Source of the DNA: Subtercola sp. PAMC28395
GTDB lineage: Bacteria > Actinomycetota > Actinomycetes > Actinomycetales > Microbacteriaceae
DNA: 64,000 nucleotides
Direction: 5' to 3'
Assembly: GCF_018889995.1 (NCBI RefSeq)
Contig: NZ_CP076547.1
Span: 3,150,493 to 3,214,492 of the forward strand
The translations under genes were made by a program, and so were the position numbers. Shown piece after piece: positions 51,024-60,452 of this stretch (position 1 is its first letter; each line of letters starts with the position of its first letter). Under the pieces are notes generated by a model. It was given only the letters and a program-made list of their open reading frames with translations, was not told where the DNA came from and searched no databases.

Positions 51024-53153
51024 CTACTGGATCTTCCAGACGGTCTGTTCACCGTCGGCGGTATCGAGTGTGCCTGCTTCGACGAACACGGCGGCGTCCC
51101 GCATGCGGTCGCGAACGGACTGGCTCACGAAGATGCCCGCGGAACCCGAGACGCTCTGCACTCGGTTGGCGAGGTTCACAGCGTCACCCCACATGTCGTA
51201 GGCGAGGCTCGACCGACCCACCAGTCCACTACTGACCGTGCCGGCATCGATGCCGATCCGGATGCTCAGCGATGTGGAGTGCTGGCCATTGAACCGCTCG
51301 ATTATCTTTCGGAGTTCGAGAGCGAAGTCGACCATGCGCCGAACATTGTCGATTCGGGGAACCACCAGTCCGCAGCTGGCCAGGTACCCCTCACGCAGGG
51401 TCCGAACCGTCTCGACGCCCATGCGGGTAGCCGCCTCGTCGAAACTTGCCACGATTCCGTTGAGCAGGGACAACTCCTTCTCTGCGGGGAACGAGGCGGA
51501 GAAGTCGTTGTACCCGATGAGGTCGGCGAAAAGAACAGAGACATCCTGGTGAACGTCGGCGATCGTCTCCTGGCCCTCTTTGTATCTTCTGGCCACATCG
51601 GCCGGCATCAGCGTGCTCAGGAGCTTCTCGTTCTCAGCCGACTGTTCGTCGATCAGCGACTGCTTGATGCGCAGCGATCTCGCCATCTCGTTGAACGCCG
51701 TGCCGAGGTCACCGAACTCGTCGCGGCCGCCCTGCGGCACCTCCACCGCAAGGTCACCCGCCGAAACCTGACGTACGGCGCCCACCAGGCGGCGAACCGG
51801 GCGGGCGAAGACCTGCGCGAGGACCAATGACAGCAGTGACACCACGATGATCAGCGCGACGATCGCGAGAATGAGGTTTCTGGTGAAATCGCTTACTGCC
51901 GAGAACGCCTCGCTCGTATTGATCTTCGCGACGATCACCCACTGCAGGCCGTTGATGTCGAGCGGCGCATACGCTGACAGTGTCTCGGTGCCGAGATAGC
52001 TGGTGCCCTGGACGAGGCCGGTCTGCCCGGCGAGTGCGTCCTTCACCGGAGCTGTTCGAACGGGCTGGATGAGAATGGTGCCCTTCACCGCGACAGCGCG
52101 TGCTGCATCTTCAGGAGCAGTCCCCGCAGAGATCGCGTCTTTCTGGTACTGCTCGGGGTTCTCGATGAGCTCACGCGAAACCGACCGCATGAGCATGTCG
52201 GGTCCGGCAAGGTAGGTCTCCCCTGTCGCGCCGAGCCCGTCTTCGGCCCAACCATTGTCTGCGGTCATGATGGTGTTGATCTGGGAGATGGGCACCTGCA
52301 GCGCCATCACACCACTGGTGACGCCGTTTTCCCCCACCGGAGACATGATCCATGCCACTGGCGAACCGAGTGCCGGCTGGTATCGCTCGAAGTCAGTCAG
52401 TTTCACAAAATCGACCACGTTCGAGTTGAGTGTCTCCTTGTAACCGCTGGCGAGACTTGTGCCCTTGTAGGGCCCGGTCAGCAGGTTCGTACCGAGGTCG
52501 ACATTCTTGTCTGCCGAGTAGACCACATGACCTTCGGTGTCCATGAGCAGAGCATCCTCGTAACCGAAGCGGTTGATGATCTCGTGAAAATAGTCGTGGT
52601 ACCGGTCATTCGCGGCAGACCACGCGCTCCCGTCCCCCGCATTAGCGACCGTGATGCTCTTGGTGGTGTCCAGTCCAGGGTCTGTGTAGGTTGCCTGCAG
52701 GTACCGCTCCGCCGGGTCTGTGGGAATGAACGCTGCAGCCGAAGTCTCCGAACCCGTGCGCTTCGCCAGTGCTGGCGCGAACGTCGAGGTATACAGCTCG
52801 TCGAGTCCCGAACTCTGGGCGGCACTCAGCTGGCTGCCTTCGAGAGCCTTGTACCCTGCGGTGAAGTCCGTGACGGCGTTGATCGCCGTTGTGCCCCTCG
52901 TGTAGACGACGAGCGAATTCTCGGTCGTCGTGAAGAAATTGGTGATCTCGCGCGCACGCGATTCGCGGGTCTCGGTCAGCTGGGCATATGCGGCCTGCCT
53001 CAGCGAGTCTGATCCCGAGATATAGCCCACCAGACCCACGACCACCGAGGAACCGATGCTGACACCGAGCAGCATGACGAGAAGCTTCGTCTGGATGCTG
53101 AACCCAGGTCGTCTCGAATCTGCAGACACCCTCATACCGAACCGGCTCGCCAC
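51024..53153 (-). CDS. membrane class III nucleotide cyclase with Cache-like sensor and HAMP
   Basis: A 709-residue protein starting at GTG 53153, with GGAGAGG just ahead. Order: membrane segment (about 20-45), large extracellular Cache-like sensor (about 50-405), second membrane segment, HAMP (about 435-490), cyclase domain (about 535-700). LFADLIGY has metal-binding Asp 544, and YDMWGDAVNLANRV keeps the adenine-side Asp and the Asn/Arg pair. However, the second metal site is RTLREGY where most cyclases have KTxGDGY: Lys becomes Arg 584 and the Gly-Asp becomes Arg 587-Glu 588. Activity may be changed. It is the first gene of a two-gene operon with the CNBD channel. Confidence 0.9.
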   Translation of the reverse strand: MASRFGMRVSADSRRPGFSIQTKLLVMLLGVSIGSSVVVGLVGYISGSDSLRQAAYAQLTETRESRAREITNFFTTTENSLVVYTRGTTAINAVTDFTAGYKALEGSQLSAAQSSGLDELYTSTFAPALAKRTGSETSAAAFIPTDPAERYLQATYTDPGLDTTKSITVANAGDGSAWSAANDRYHDYFHEIINRFGYEDALLMDTEGHVVYSADKNVDLGTNLLTGPYKGTSLASGYKETLNSNVVDFVKLTDFERYQPALGSPVAWIMSPVGENGVTSGVMALQVPISQINTIMTADNGWAEDGLGATGETYLAGPDMLMRSVSRELIENPEQYQKDAISAGTAPEDAARAVAVKGTILIQPVRTAPVKDALAGQTGLVQGTSYLGTETLSAYAPLDINGLQWVIVAKINTSEAFSAVSDFTRNLILAIVALIIVVSLLSLVLAQVFARPVRRLVGAVRQVSAGDLAVEVPQGGRDEFGDLGTAFNEMARSLRIKQSLIDEQSAENEKLLSTLMPADVARRYKEGQETIADVHQDVSVLFADLIGYNDFSASFPAEKELSLLNGIVASFDEAATRMGVETVRTLREGYLASCGLVVPRIDNVRRMVDFALELRKIIERFNGQHSTSLSIRIGIDAGTVSSGLVGRSSLAYDMWGDAVNLANRVQSVSGSAGIFVSQSVRDRMRDAAVFVEAGTLDTADGEQTVWKIQ

Positions 53154-53302
53154 TGTTTACCTCTCCCCACGCCCCACGAAATACGTGCGCCCCCATTCGG
53201 TATCTTCACCACCGCTGTGGGCGCACTCCACCTGAGTCGATTATGTCCTGATCGCTTGCCTGTTGGAGTGTCTGATCGGGTGAATACGTGGGTGGAAACC
53301 AC

Positions 53303-53328
53303 GAATTCTCGTGCGAAACGGAGAATTC
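53303..53328 (+). promoter_or_regulatory. inverted repeat between ppx and the cyclase gene
   Basis: GAATTCTC (53303-53310) and GAGAATTC (53321-53328) face each other across ten bases, 29 bases beyond the ppx stop and 150 bases upstream of the cyclase start. It could be an operator or a weak terminator for transcription entering from the left. Otherwise the gap is empty. Confidence 0.35.
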
Positions 53329-53356
53329 TCAGAGGTGAATAGCTCTCGGCGAGGCA

Positions 53357-54289
53357 TCAAGCAGACTGCAGGTGGTCGAACCGCCGAAGAATGAGTCCTT
53401 CGCGAAGAGCCCAGGGGCAGATCTGCAGCGAATCGACCCCGAGCCCCATCATCGCGGCTTCGGCCACCAGGGCTGCGGCGAGAAGCTGCTTCGCCCTCAC
53501 ATCCGACACACCCGGCAGATCTGCCCGGTCGTCGGCCGTCATCGCAGCGAGACGGTTCGCCCAGAGGGTCAGGTCGTGCAGCAACAACTCGCGCTTGACG
53601 TACGGGCCGGCCGCCCGGGGAGCGGCACCCGTGATGCGCGCGAGCGACCGGAACGACTTGGAGGTACCCGCGACGATCGTCGGCGTTCCGAGCTCGGCAA
53701 ACGCTGCGATCGGTTCGGCGAGCACCTGCCGAATGTACTTGCGCGCCGTTTTCACACTCTTGGCCGTCGGCGGGTCTGCGTCGAGGTGATCCCAGGTGAG
53801 CCGACCGGCACCCAGCGGCACCGATACAGCAAGCTCCGGATGCTCGTCAGCGCCCATCGCGAGCTCGAACGATCCGCCGCCGATGTCGAGGTTCAGAATC
53901 GTGCCCGAACCCCAGCCGTACCAGCGCCGCACCGCGAGGAACGTCGAGGCAGCTTCATCGGCGCCGCTGAGTTCGGTGAGCACGATGCCGGTCTCGATCC
54001 GTACGCGCTCGAGCACCTGCGGGCCGTTCGCCGATTCCCGGATGGCTGAGGTCGCGAAGGCCAGCAGGTCTTCGGCGTCGTTAGTCCGGGCGAACTCGGC
54101 GGCTTCGGTGATGAAGTCGATCAGTTCACGCTGTCCCTGTTCGGAGATCGCGCCAGCTTCATCGAGGAACGCCACGAGCTGAAGCGGCCTCTTGTGTGAG
54201 CCGAACGGTATCGGCCGTGCGCCCGGGTGAGCGTCGACAAGAAGGAGATGAACCGTGTTCGAACCGATGTCGAGTACCCCGAGCCGCAT
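53357..54289 (-). CDS. ppx: Ppx/GppA phosphatase (exopolyphosphatase)
   Basis: A 310-residue protein with an actin-like ATPase-fold: VLDIGSNTVHLLLVDA at the start and LNLDIGGGSFELAMG near 137-151 are the two phosphate-binding loops, with the catalytic Glu expected near 116 (EDL/ELSGADEAAS region). It is the short single-domain form common in actinobacteria, acting on polyphosphate or pppGpp. It stands alone between the cyclase and the sulfatase genes. Confidence 0.9.
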   Translation of the reverse strand: MRLGVLDIGSNTVHLLLVDAHPGARPIPFGSHKRPLQLVAFLDEAGAISEQGQRELIDFITEAAEFARTNDAEDLLAFATSAIRESANGPQVLERVRIETGIVLTELSGADEAASTFLAVRRWYGWGSGTILNLDIGGGSFELAMGADEHPELAVSVPLGAGRLTWDHLDADPPTAKSVKTARKYIRQVLAEPIAAFAELGTPTIVAGTSKSFRSLARITGAAPRAAGPYVKRELLLHDLTLWANRLAAMTADDRADLPGVSDVRAKQLLAAALVAEAAMMGLGVDSLQICPWALREGLILRRFDHLQSA

Positions 54290-54334
54290 GGGGTCGAATC
54301 TATCGCAGGGTGAGAGGGAGGCCGGACACAGACG

Positions 54335-56251
54335 CTACGGCGTCACGATGTTGAACGCCACATCCCCCGGCGACAGTACAGAGAGCACGGTCATCAGCTG
54401 GGATTGGTCGCCATGCAACTCAAGACCGGCGTCGACCGCGTTCTGCAGTGATCCGGAGGCAAGCGCAGCAATCGCGCCCGACGGCAATGACACCGTGAGC
54501 GCGCTGGCAGCCGAGGATCCGGGGACGGAGATGAATACCCCGTTGTGAAGAGTGGTGCGAAAGCTCTTACCGGTGTCGGTGAAGTTCCAGGTGATCGAGG
54601 CGTCGAGATCCCATGCCTTGGGGCCGTCGATCTGGATCGCCAGCGAATCGAACAGCTGCTCCGCTGTGATCGACGCGAGAAGGTCCGCCGAGCCTGCCGC
54701 AACGGGCGTGCCCTGGTTTCCCTCACGAAGCTCCAGGGCGGCCGAGAGATAGACGCTCCGCCAGGTGCCGTTCTCGCTGCCGAATCCGAGCTGCTCGAGC
54801 GCGTCTGCCAGAAGTCTCTTCGCACCGTCGTGACCAGGCTCGGCGAAGACGACGTGATCGAGCACCTGGGCGACCCACCGGTAGTCGCCCGCGTCGAACG
54901 AGGCCTGCGCCTTCTCGACAACCGCGTCTGCGCCTCCCATGAAATCGACATAGCGAACGGCAGCCTCCACCGGCGGGTGCTGCCAGAGTCGCGAGGGGTT
55001 CCCGTCGTACCAGCCCATGTACCGCTGGTAGATGGCCTTCACGTTGTGGCTCACGCTGCCGTAGTACCCGTGCGTGTGCCAGCGTTTCTCGAGCGCCGGA
55101 GGGAGTTCGATCGCCTCGGCGATTTCGATTCCGGTCATGCCCTGGTTGATCATCCGGAGCGTCTGGTCGTGCAGGTAGGCGTACAGGTCGCGCTGTGTGC
55201 CCAGGAAGTCGACGAAGTTCTCGCGGCCCCAGGTCGGCCAGTGGTGCGAGGCGAAGACCACGTCGGTACGGTCGGCGAAGCGTTCGATGGCCTCGGTGAG
55301 GTACTGCGACCAGACGTGGGGGTCGCGAACCACGGCGCCGCGCAGGGTGAGGAGATTGTGGAGCGTGTGCGTGGCATTCTCAGCCATGCACAGTGCGCGA
55401 AGGTCGGGAAAGAGGAAGTGCATCTCCGACGGGGCTTCAGTGCCCGGCGCCATCTGGAATTCGACGCGCACGCCGTCGATCACGTGCTCTTCGCCGGTCT
55501 CCCTGATCTCGATCGTCGGTGCGATGAGGGTGACCGTGCCCGTCGATGTCATCTGGCCGAGGCCCGCCCCTACTCCCCCGCGGGGGTTCTTCGGCAGGTT
55601 CATGCCGTACATGTAGGCGGCTCGACGACTCATCGCGGTGCCCGCGAAGAGGTTCTCCTCGACGGTGTGATCCATGAAGCCGGTCGGAGCATAGATCTGC
55701 ACCAGACCCGCGTCGACATCGGCCTGTGTGGTGACGCCCTTGACTCCGCCGAAGTGATCGATGTGCGAGTGCGTGTAGATCACGGCCACCACACGCCGGT
55801 CGCCGCGATGCTTTCGATACAGGGCGAGGGCGGCCGCAGCCGTCTCGGTCGAGATCAGCGGGTCGATGACGATGACACCGTTGTCGCTCTCGACGAAGGT
55901 GATGTTCGAGAGATCGAGTCCGCGGCCCTGGTAGATGCCCGGCACGACCTCGAAGAGGCCCTGGATCGCAACCAGCTGGGACTGGCGCCAGAGGCTCGGA
56001 TTCACCGTCTCCGGAGCGTCACCGTGCAGAAAATGGTACGCGTCGGCGTCCCAGACGGGGTCACCGAACTCAGTGAAGATCGTCCCGGGCTCCAGGCGTT
56101 CGATCAGGCCTCGCCGGGCATCCACGAAGTCGCGGTTGTCGTCGTAGACATAGCTGTGCGGGCTGTCAGCTGTGCTCTCGGGGCTTGTCACTGGGCTTGT
56201 TACGGGGTTGGTCACTTGGTTGGTCGCTGGGTTGGTCGCTGGGCCTGTCAT
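54335..56251 (-). CDS. SdsA1-like alkylsulfatase
   Basis: A 638-residue metallo-beta-lactamase-fold enzyme from ATG 56251, with ribosome site GGAG nine bases ahead. THSHIDHFGG at 160-169 is the zinc site. YDDNRDFVDARRG and the C-terminal dimerisation and SCP2-like substrate-binding domains fit the SdsA1/Pseudomonas alkylsulfatase pattern. It hydrolyses alkyl sulfates such as SDS to alcohol and sulfate. No signal peptide is obvious; the first 25 residues are TNP/TSP repeats encoded by a 12-bp unit. Confidence 0.92.
   Translation of the reverse strand: MTGPATNPATNQVTNPVTSPVTSPESTADSPHSYVYDDNRDFVDARRGLIERLEPGTIFTEFGDPVWDADAYHFLHGDAPETVNPSLWRQSQLVAIQGLFEVVPGIYQGRGLDLSNITFVESDNGVIVIDPLISTETAAAALALYRKHRGDRRVVAVIYTHSHIDHFGGVKGVTTQADVDAGLVQIYAPTGFMDHTVEENLFAGTAMSRRAAYMYGMNLPKNPRGGVGAGLGQMTSTGTVTLIAPTIEIRETGEEHVIDGVRVEFQMAPGTEAPSEMHFLFPDLRALCMAENATHTLHNLLTLRGAVVRDPHVWSQYLTEAIERFADRTDVVFASHHWPTWGRENFVDFLGTQRDLYAYLHDQTLRMINQGMTGIEIAEAIELPPALEKRWHTHGYYGSVSHNVKAIYQRYMGWYDGNPSRLWQHPPVEAAVRYVDFMGGADAVVEKAQASFDAGDYRWVAQVLDHVVFAEPGHDGAKRLLADALEQLGFGSENGTWRSVYLSAALELREGNQGTPVAAGSADLLASITAEQLFDSLAIQIDGPKAWDLDASITWNFTDTGKSFRTTLHNGVFISVPGSSAASALTVSLPSGAIAALASGSLQNAVDAGLELHGDQSQLMTVLSVLSPGDVAFNIVTP
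56184..56251 (-). repeat. 12-bp repeat at 5' end of alkylsulfatase gene
   Basis: About five degenerate units (plus strand GGGTTGGTCGCT, GGGTTGGTCACT) encode TNPAT/TNPVT-type repeats directly after the start codon. Confidence 0.8.
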
Positions 56252-56345
56252 CGCGCACTCCATTCGCTCGAGCAACTCTTGCGCGAACCCAGTGTCGCAC
56301 CGGGCTGCCGGCGACCACGGGCCGAAAGTCCCGGCCGAATTCCCC

Positions 56346-58814
56346 CTACTTCGTGGTCAGCAGCTGCATGGCATATCCGGTGCCAGTGGCCGAGTTGACA
56401 GCAGGGGTTATGGCCACGACGACCTGGTGCACGCCCGGGGCAAGCGTGTTACGCACGACGCTCCAGGTTCCACCAGCCAGAACCTTTGTGGTCTGGGTCT
56501 GGTCGGCGTAGCGCACGACGACTTTCGACCCGACCGGTGCAGTGGTGGTGCCCGAGATCGTCGATGTCGTGGCCGGTGCGGTGGCACCTCCAGAGATGGT
56601 CACTGTCGGAGCAGGGTTCTGCCCCACTGCGACGCGACTGAACATGCCCGTGTCTCCGGCCTGGTCAGCAACCGATGCGACAACGACGAACCCGCAGCTC
56701 GCGGCGGAGGTCGGTGCGACGGCCCACACGCCCAGCCGTGCGATCGACGCGTTCAGCGTCTGGCTTGCAACGGAAACGGTGACCTCTTTGTTGGCTGTGA
56801 GCAAGCCACAGGGCGTCGAACCACTGCCCGCGGATTCCCCGAATGTCGTGTCGATGCGCAGGTTCTGAGTGACGGAACCGCGCTTGCCGGCCGGATCGGT
56901 GACCGCAATCGTGACCGCATACGTGGCGTTCGGCATCGGGTTCAACCGGATGCCCCACAGACCGCCAGCCTTCACCGACGTCGTGAGCACCTGACCGGCG
57001 ATCGTGAGCGTGACCTTCGTGCCGACCGCCGCATCCGTCGTGCCCTGGATGATCGGGGCAGAGTAGTTCGCGACCCATCCGCTCGCCGCCACCGGGGTGG
57101 GGGTCGGGGTGGGGGTCGGTGTCGGGGTCGGTGTCGGGGTCGGTGTCGGGGTCGGGGTGGGTGTCGGGGTCGGGGTGGGTGTCGGGGTCGGGGTGGGTGT
57201 CGGGGTGGGTGTCGGGGTCGGCACGATCACCGGTGCAGGGACAGAGATCGTGAGCGACTGCGTCGCCACGCCAATGTTGCCCGCAGCATCCGTTGCCGCC
57301 ACGGTGACCGTGACGCCACCGTTTCCGAGCGCGGCCGGCGTGACCGACCAGGTCCCGCCGGACTGGACGGTCGGGGTGAAGACCTGGTTCCCGATCGTGA
57401 CCTTGAGCACGGTGCCTGTGGGCGCATCCGTCGTACCGCTGACCAGCGGTGTCGCCGAGACGGCCGTGGCCTTCGAGCCGCCGGTGATCGAGACCACCGG
57501 GGCGATTGTGTCGACGGTCAACGCCTGCGACGCCGAGCCGACATTGCCTGCGGCATCCGTCACAGACGCCGTGACCGTCACGGTGCCCTCGGCGAGCGCC
57601 GACGGCGTGACGCTCCACGTGCCGTCAGCGGCAACCGTCGTCGGCAGCTTCTGCGAGCCAGCGCCTGTACCAACTGCGACTGACACCGCAGCGCCTGCGG
57701 CCTCATCGGTGGCACCGGTGATCGTCGGAGTCGACGTGGCGACGAGCGCTTTCGCGCCGCCGGTGATCGTGACGACAGGGGCAGTCGTGTCGATCGGAAG
57801 AACGGTTGCTGCCGACACGTTGCCCACCAGGTGCTCGTCGGTCAGCGATCCCGACGACGCGGCGAACCCGAACTGGTAACTCGAGGGAGCCGCATCGGTC
57901 ATCGTGTACTGCAGGACCTGCTTGAGGTCGGCGTTCGCGGGGAAGGCTGCGTACACCGTGACCGTCGGAAAGCGGTCGGCCGAAACCGTCACGCGAAACT
58001 TTCGGGCCATCGCTGGAGTGATGACGCCCGGGTCGTTCAGGTTCGTACGAAGTTTCTGCGACGCGGTCGGAAGGTTGGTCGCTGCGAGGTAGCAGTACCC
58101 CGCCTTGCCCGAGCCGGGGCCCCGGAGTACCACCGAGTTGGCTTGGAAGGTCGCTGACTGGCCGGTCGTGCATCCAGTGCCGTGCCCGTCGGACGTGCTC
58201 GCGAATGCGCCGTGAACATCGAGTCCTACCCCGAGGTATGCCCCGGCGATGCCGTTCGGAGCCGGAGGCTGGTTTGTGTTCTGGGCGTACCCGAGCGAGC
58301 TGCCCGACCCGCCTGGCGTGGTGATGTTCGCCGAGCCGTCCGCGATGAAGAAGCTGAGACCATCACCACCGGAGCTTGCCGATCCGTACTGCCACTGGTC
58401 GAACGTGACGTCGAGTCCGAGATTGGATGCTGACGCCTTCGTGTACACCGCACCACCCTTGCGGCTCGTGCTCGTGTCGGTGAGCTGCAGGTAACCCGTT
58501 GCCGCGTCGACGGCCGGCGAACCCGTCCGGAGTGTACAGACGCCGAGATTCGATGCGGTCGATGCAGGGGCCGCGGTCGCGCGGGTAAGGCAGCCGTCGC
58601 CGAGCGCCCGCCACGAGCTCTCGGTGACCGTCGTACCGGAGAACGATTCTGAGACCAGGTTGGTGCCGGCCGGCACCGAGACGACAGGAGCAGCCGAGGC
58701 AGGTGCAGCGACGGCGGCAACAGTGCCGAACACTATGACGACAGGAGCCACGAGACCAGCGATCAGGTGTCGGACAGTGAGTCGGCGGGGGGTGGCCGGG
58801 GTGGTGGATTGCAC
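56346..58814 (-). CDS. secreted lectin-like and Ig-like adhesin-type protein
   Basis: An 822-residue secreted protein. A signal peptide (about 1-42) precedes an L-type-lectin-like domain (about 45-340: GDGLSFFIADG, NGIAGAYLGVGLD). Four or more bacterial Ig-like repeats follow, with DTTAPVVTITGG and TDAAGNVGSASQ-like blocks. A (PT)n linker near 540-585 then leads to three further Ig-like units. No LPXTG anchor or late membrane segment is seen, so it is released or loosely attached. The (PT)n linker is encoded by simple 6-12 bp repeats (57091-57224). Likely role: binding of sugars on surfaces. Confidence 0.85.
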   Translation of the reverse strand: MQSTTPATPRRLTVRHLIAGLVAPVVIVFGTVAAVAAPASAAPVVSVPAGTNLVSESFSGTTVTESSWRALGDGCLTRATAAPASTASNLGVCTLRTGSPAVDAATGYLQLTDTSTSRKGGAVYTKASASNLGLDVTFDQWQYGSASSGGDGLSFFIADGSANITTPGGSGSSLGYAQNTNQPPAPNGIAGAYLGVGLDVHGAFASTSDGHGTGCTTGQSATFQANSVVLRGPGSGKAGYCYLAATNLPTASQKLRTNLNDPGVITPAMARKFRVTVSADRFPTVTVYAAFPANADLKQVLQYTMTDAAPSSYQFGFAASSGSLTDEHLVGNVSAATVLPIDTTAPVVTITGGAKALVATSTPTITGATDEAAGAAVSVAVGTGAGSQKLPTTVAADGTWSVTPSALAEGTVTVTASVTDAAGNVGSASQALTVDTIAPVVSITGGSKATAVSATPLVSGTTDAPTGTVLKVTIGNQVFTPTVQSGGTWSVTPAALGNGGVTVTVAATDAAGNIGVATQSLTISVPAPVIVPTPTPTPTPTPTPTPTPTPTPTPTPTPTPTPTPTPTPTPTPTPVAASGWVANYSAPIIQGTTDAAVGTKVTLTIAGQVLTTSVKAGGLWGIRLNPMPNATYAVTIAVTDPAGKRGSVTQNLRIDTTFGESAGSGSTPCGLLTANKEVTVSVASQTLNASIARLGVWAVAPTSAASCGFVVVASVADQAGDTGMFSRVAVGQNPAPTVTISGGATAPATTSTISGTTTAPVGSKVVVRYADQTQTTKVLAGGTWSVVRNTLAPGVHQVVVAITPAVNSATGTGYAMQLLTTK
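57091..57224 (-). repeat. (PT)n-encoding hexamer array
   Basis: More than twenty GGGGTC/GGGGTG/GGTGTC hexamers encode alternating Pro-Thr in the adhesin-type protein. The pattern GGGGTCGGGGTGGGTGTC is itself duplicated. Confidence 0.9.
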
Positions 58815-58824
58815 GGTGTTCCCT

Positions 58825-58878
58825 TGCTGGATGAGCGAAGTCTGCTGGATGAGCGAAGTCTGCTGGATGAGTGACAGG
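58825..58878 (-). repeat. 18-bp tandem repeat upstream of the adhesin-type gene
   Basis: Two identical units TGCTGGATGAGCGAAGTC and a third variant copy lie immediately before the start of the adhesin-type gene, in its 5' untranslated region. Confidence 0.9.
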
Positions 58879-59139
58879 TGTGAAAGTGAGGGGCGCGAAG
58901 TCGATTGGTGTACCGATTGGTGCAGCGCCGGTTAGAACAGTAGCGGTCGCACCCTCTGCGGCCCCGCTGGGATCCGGGCGCAATTCGCGCAGCTTTTGCG
59001 CAGTTTCTTGCCTGATGGCGCGAATTACCGGGGATCGTGGCCGGGAACCGACCTCCTCGTGAGGCAGCTGCGCCGGAACGGGGCTGCTCTGCGGGCTCAG
59101 ATCGTCTCCGCCGGCTCACACGCTGAACTCGATATCCTT
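58879..59139 (+). other. gene-free part of the divergent region 58815-59266
   Basis: The 452-base region between the adhesin-type gene and the esterase has the 18-bp array at one end and the 59140-59240 array at the other. The middle contains no supportable ORF and no clear promoter. Confidence 0.5.
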
Positions 59140-59240
59140 GAGCGATGCAACGCAATGGAGTGCAACGCAATGGAATTCACTGCACTGAGATTCAATGCAC
59201 TGGGCTGCAACGCACCGGGCTGCAACGCACCGGGCTGATG
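59140..59240 (+). repeat. 10-17 bp repeat upstream of the esterase gene
   Basis: Units around ATGCAACGCAATGGAGTGC and GGGCTGCAACGCACC are arranged head to tail, ending 26 bases before the esterase start. Confidence 0.8.
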
Positions 59241-59266
59241 ACGACGGCAGGGCTGGCAAGCGCCCC

Positions 59267-60385
59267 ATGACGAGCATCCAGATGAAGATCGTCGCAGAAT
59301 TGCTCCGAGCCACAAAGAGACCTCGATCGACGACGACCGAGCAGGTACACGCTGGCCTCGCCCAGCAGAAGGCTCAATCGATGCCGCCGGCATCACTGCG
59401 CACACGCCACATCGTCATTGACCAGCAGTTCGGCGACTTCACGAACTTCTCCGTCCGTCCACGTCACGATCGGTCAGGGATGGAATCGCGCGATAGTGCG
59501 CCTTCAGCCGAACACGCAGCCCGGCACACTACCGAGCACACTGACGAGCACACAGACGAGCACACAGCCCGGCACTCTGCCCAACCCCGCGCCGTTCTCT
59601 ATATACACGGTGGGGCATACGTCAACGGCATGGCCCCACAACACTGGGCGCTGGTCTCCCGAATGGTCGATGCCGGGCTCCGCGTCGACGTCGCCGACTA
59701 CGGCCTCGCGCCGCGATACACCCACCGCGATGCATATCCGTTCTTGACCACGGTCTATGGTGCGCTCCACGCCGAAGCCGGTTCGCAGAACATCACCATC
59801 GTCGGCGATTCTGCCGGCGGCGCGCTGGCCCTCGGTCTCGCCCAGACCTTCGTCGCCGCACCGAGATCCGCGCCTCTATCGTCACCCATCCCATCACCAA
59901 CACCAACACCAACACCAACACCACCACCACCACCACCACCACCAGGCGTAGACGTGCCCGCGCCCACACCAGCGCCCACGCCGACCCCCGTGCCGATGCC
60001 CCGGCAACTCCTCCTCATCTCACCGTGGCTCGATCTGGCCCTCACGAACCCCGAAATCGACGCATTCCAGCGTCGTGACCCCTGGCTCAGTGCCGTTGCG
60101 CTGCGGCAGCAGGGTCTCGCCTGGGCCGGAGGAGACGACCCGAACGACCCGCGGCTCAGCCCGATGTCAGGCAGCTTGCAGGGGTTGCCACCCGCACACC
60201 TCTACATCGGCACGCGCGACATTCTCTACCCCGACGTCCAGCTGCTCCGCGAGAAGGCTGAGCGTGCAGGCTGGCGGATGACTCTCGACGTGTGCCCAGG
60301 GGCAGTTCACGTGTATCCCCTTGTTCCTGCGCCAGAGGGCAGGCGCGCAGCGAGAGACATCGTCGCCCGCTGCGTTCATGGATGA
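59267..60385 (+). CDS. HSL-type alpha/beta hydrolase (esterase)
   Basis: A 372-residue hydrolase from ATG 59267. VLYIHGGAYVNG gives the oxyanion HGG motif, VGDSAGGALA the nucleophile Ser, and later GTRDILYPD and GAVHVYP the Asp and His: the hormone-sensitive-lipase/arylesterase group. Two low-complexity inserts are present: EHTDEHTDEH (about 83-95) before the HGG motif and a Pro/Thr run (about 205-240, PTPTPTPPPP) between the Ser and Asp motifs. Both lie in surface loops, so the enzyme may be active. Confidence 0.87.
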   Translation: MTSIQMKIVAELLRATKRPRSTTTEQVHAGLAQQKAQSMPPASLRTRHIVIDQQFGDFTNFSVRPRHDRSGMESRDSAPSAEHAARHTTEHTDEHTDEHTARHSAQPRAVLYIHGGAYVNGMAPQHWALVSRMVDAGLRVDVADYGLAPRYTHRDAYPFLTTVYGALHAEAGSQNITIVGDSAGGALALGLAQTFVAAPRSAPLSSPIPSPTPTPTPTPPPPPPPPGVDVPAPTPAPTPTPVPMPRQLLLISPWLDLALTNPEIDAFQRRDPWLSAVALRQQGLAWAGGDDPNDPRLSPMSGSLQGLPPAHLYIGTRDILYPDVQLLREKAERAGWRMTLDVCPGAVHVYPLVPAPEGRRAARDIVARCVHG

Positions 60386-60452
60386 TGCACCAAGGTCCAG
60401 GCGGGCACGCTCCGCGCGGTGGGTTCAGACAGGCACCCTCAACCCCGCAGGT

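Noticed and set aside
54545..56398. 617-codon plus-strand ORF opposite the alkylsulfatase gene
   Set aside because: Antisense shadow; the zinc-site motif and family order are on the minus strand.
56172..57683. 503-codon plus-strand ORF opposite the adhesin-type gene, and the VGVGV-rich ORF at 57097-57879
   Set aside because: Both are antisense readings of Ig-like repeats and the Pro-Thr linker; composition is a by-product of the hexamer repeat.
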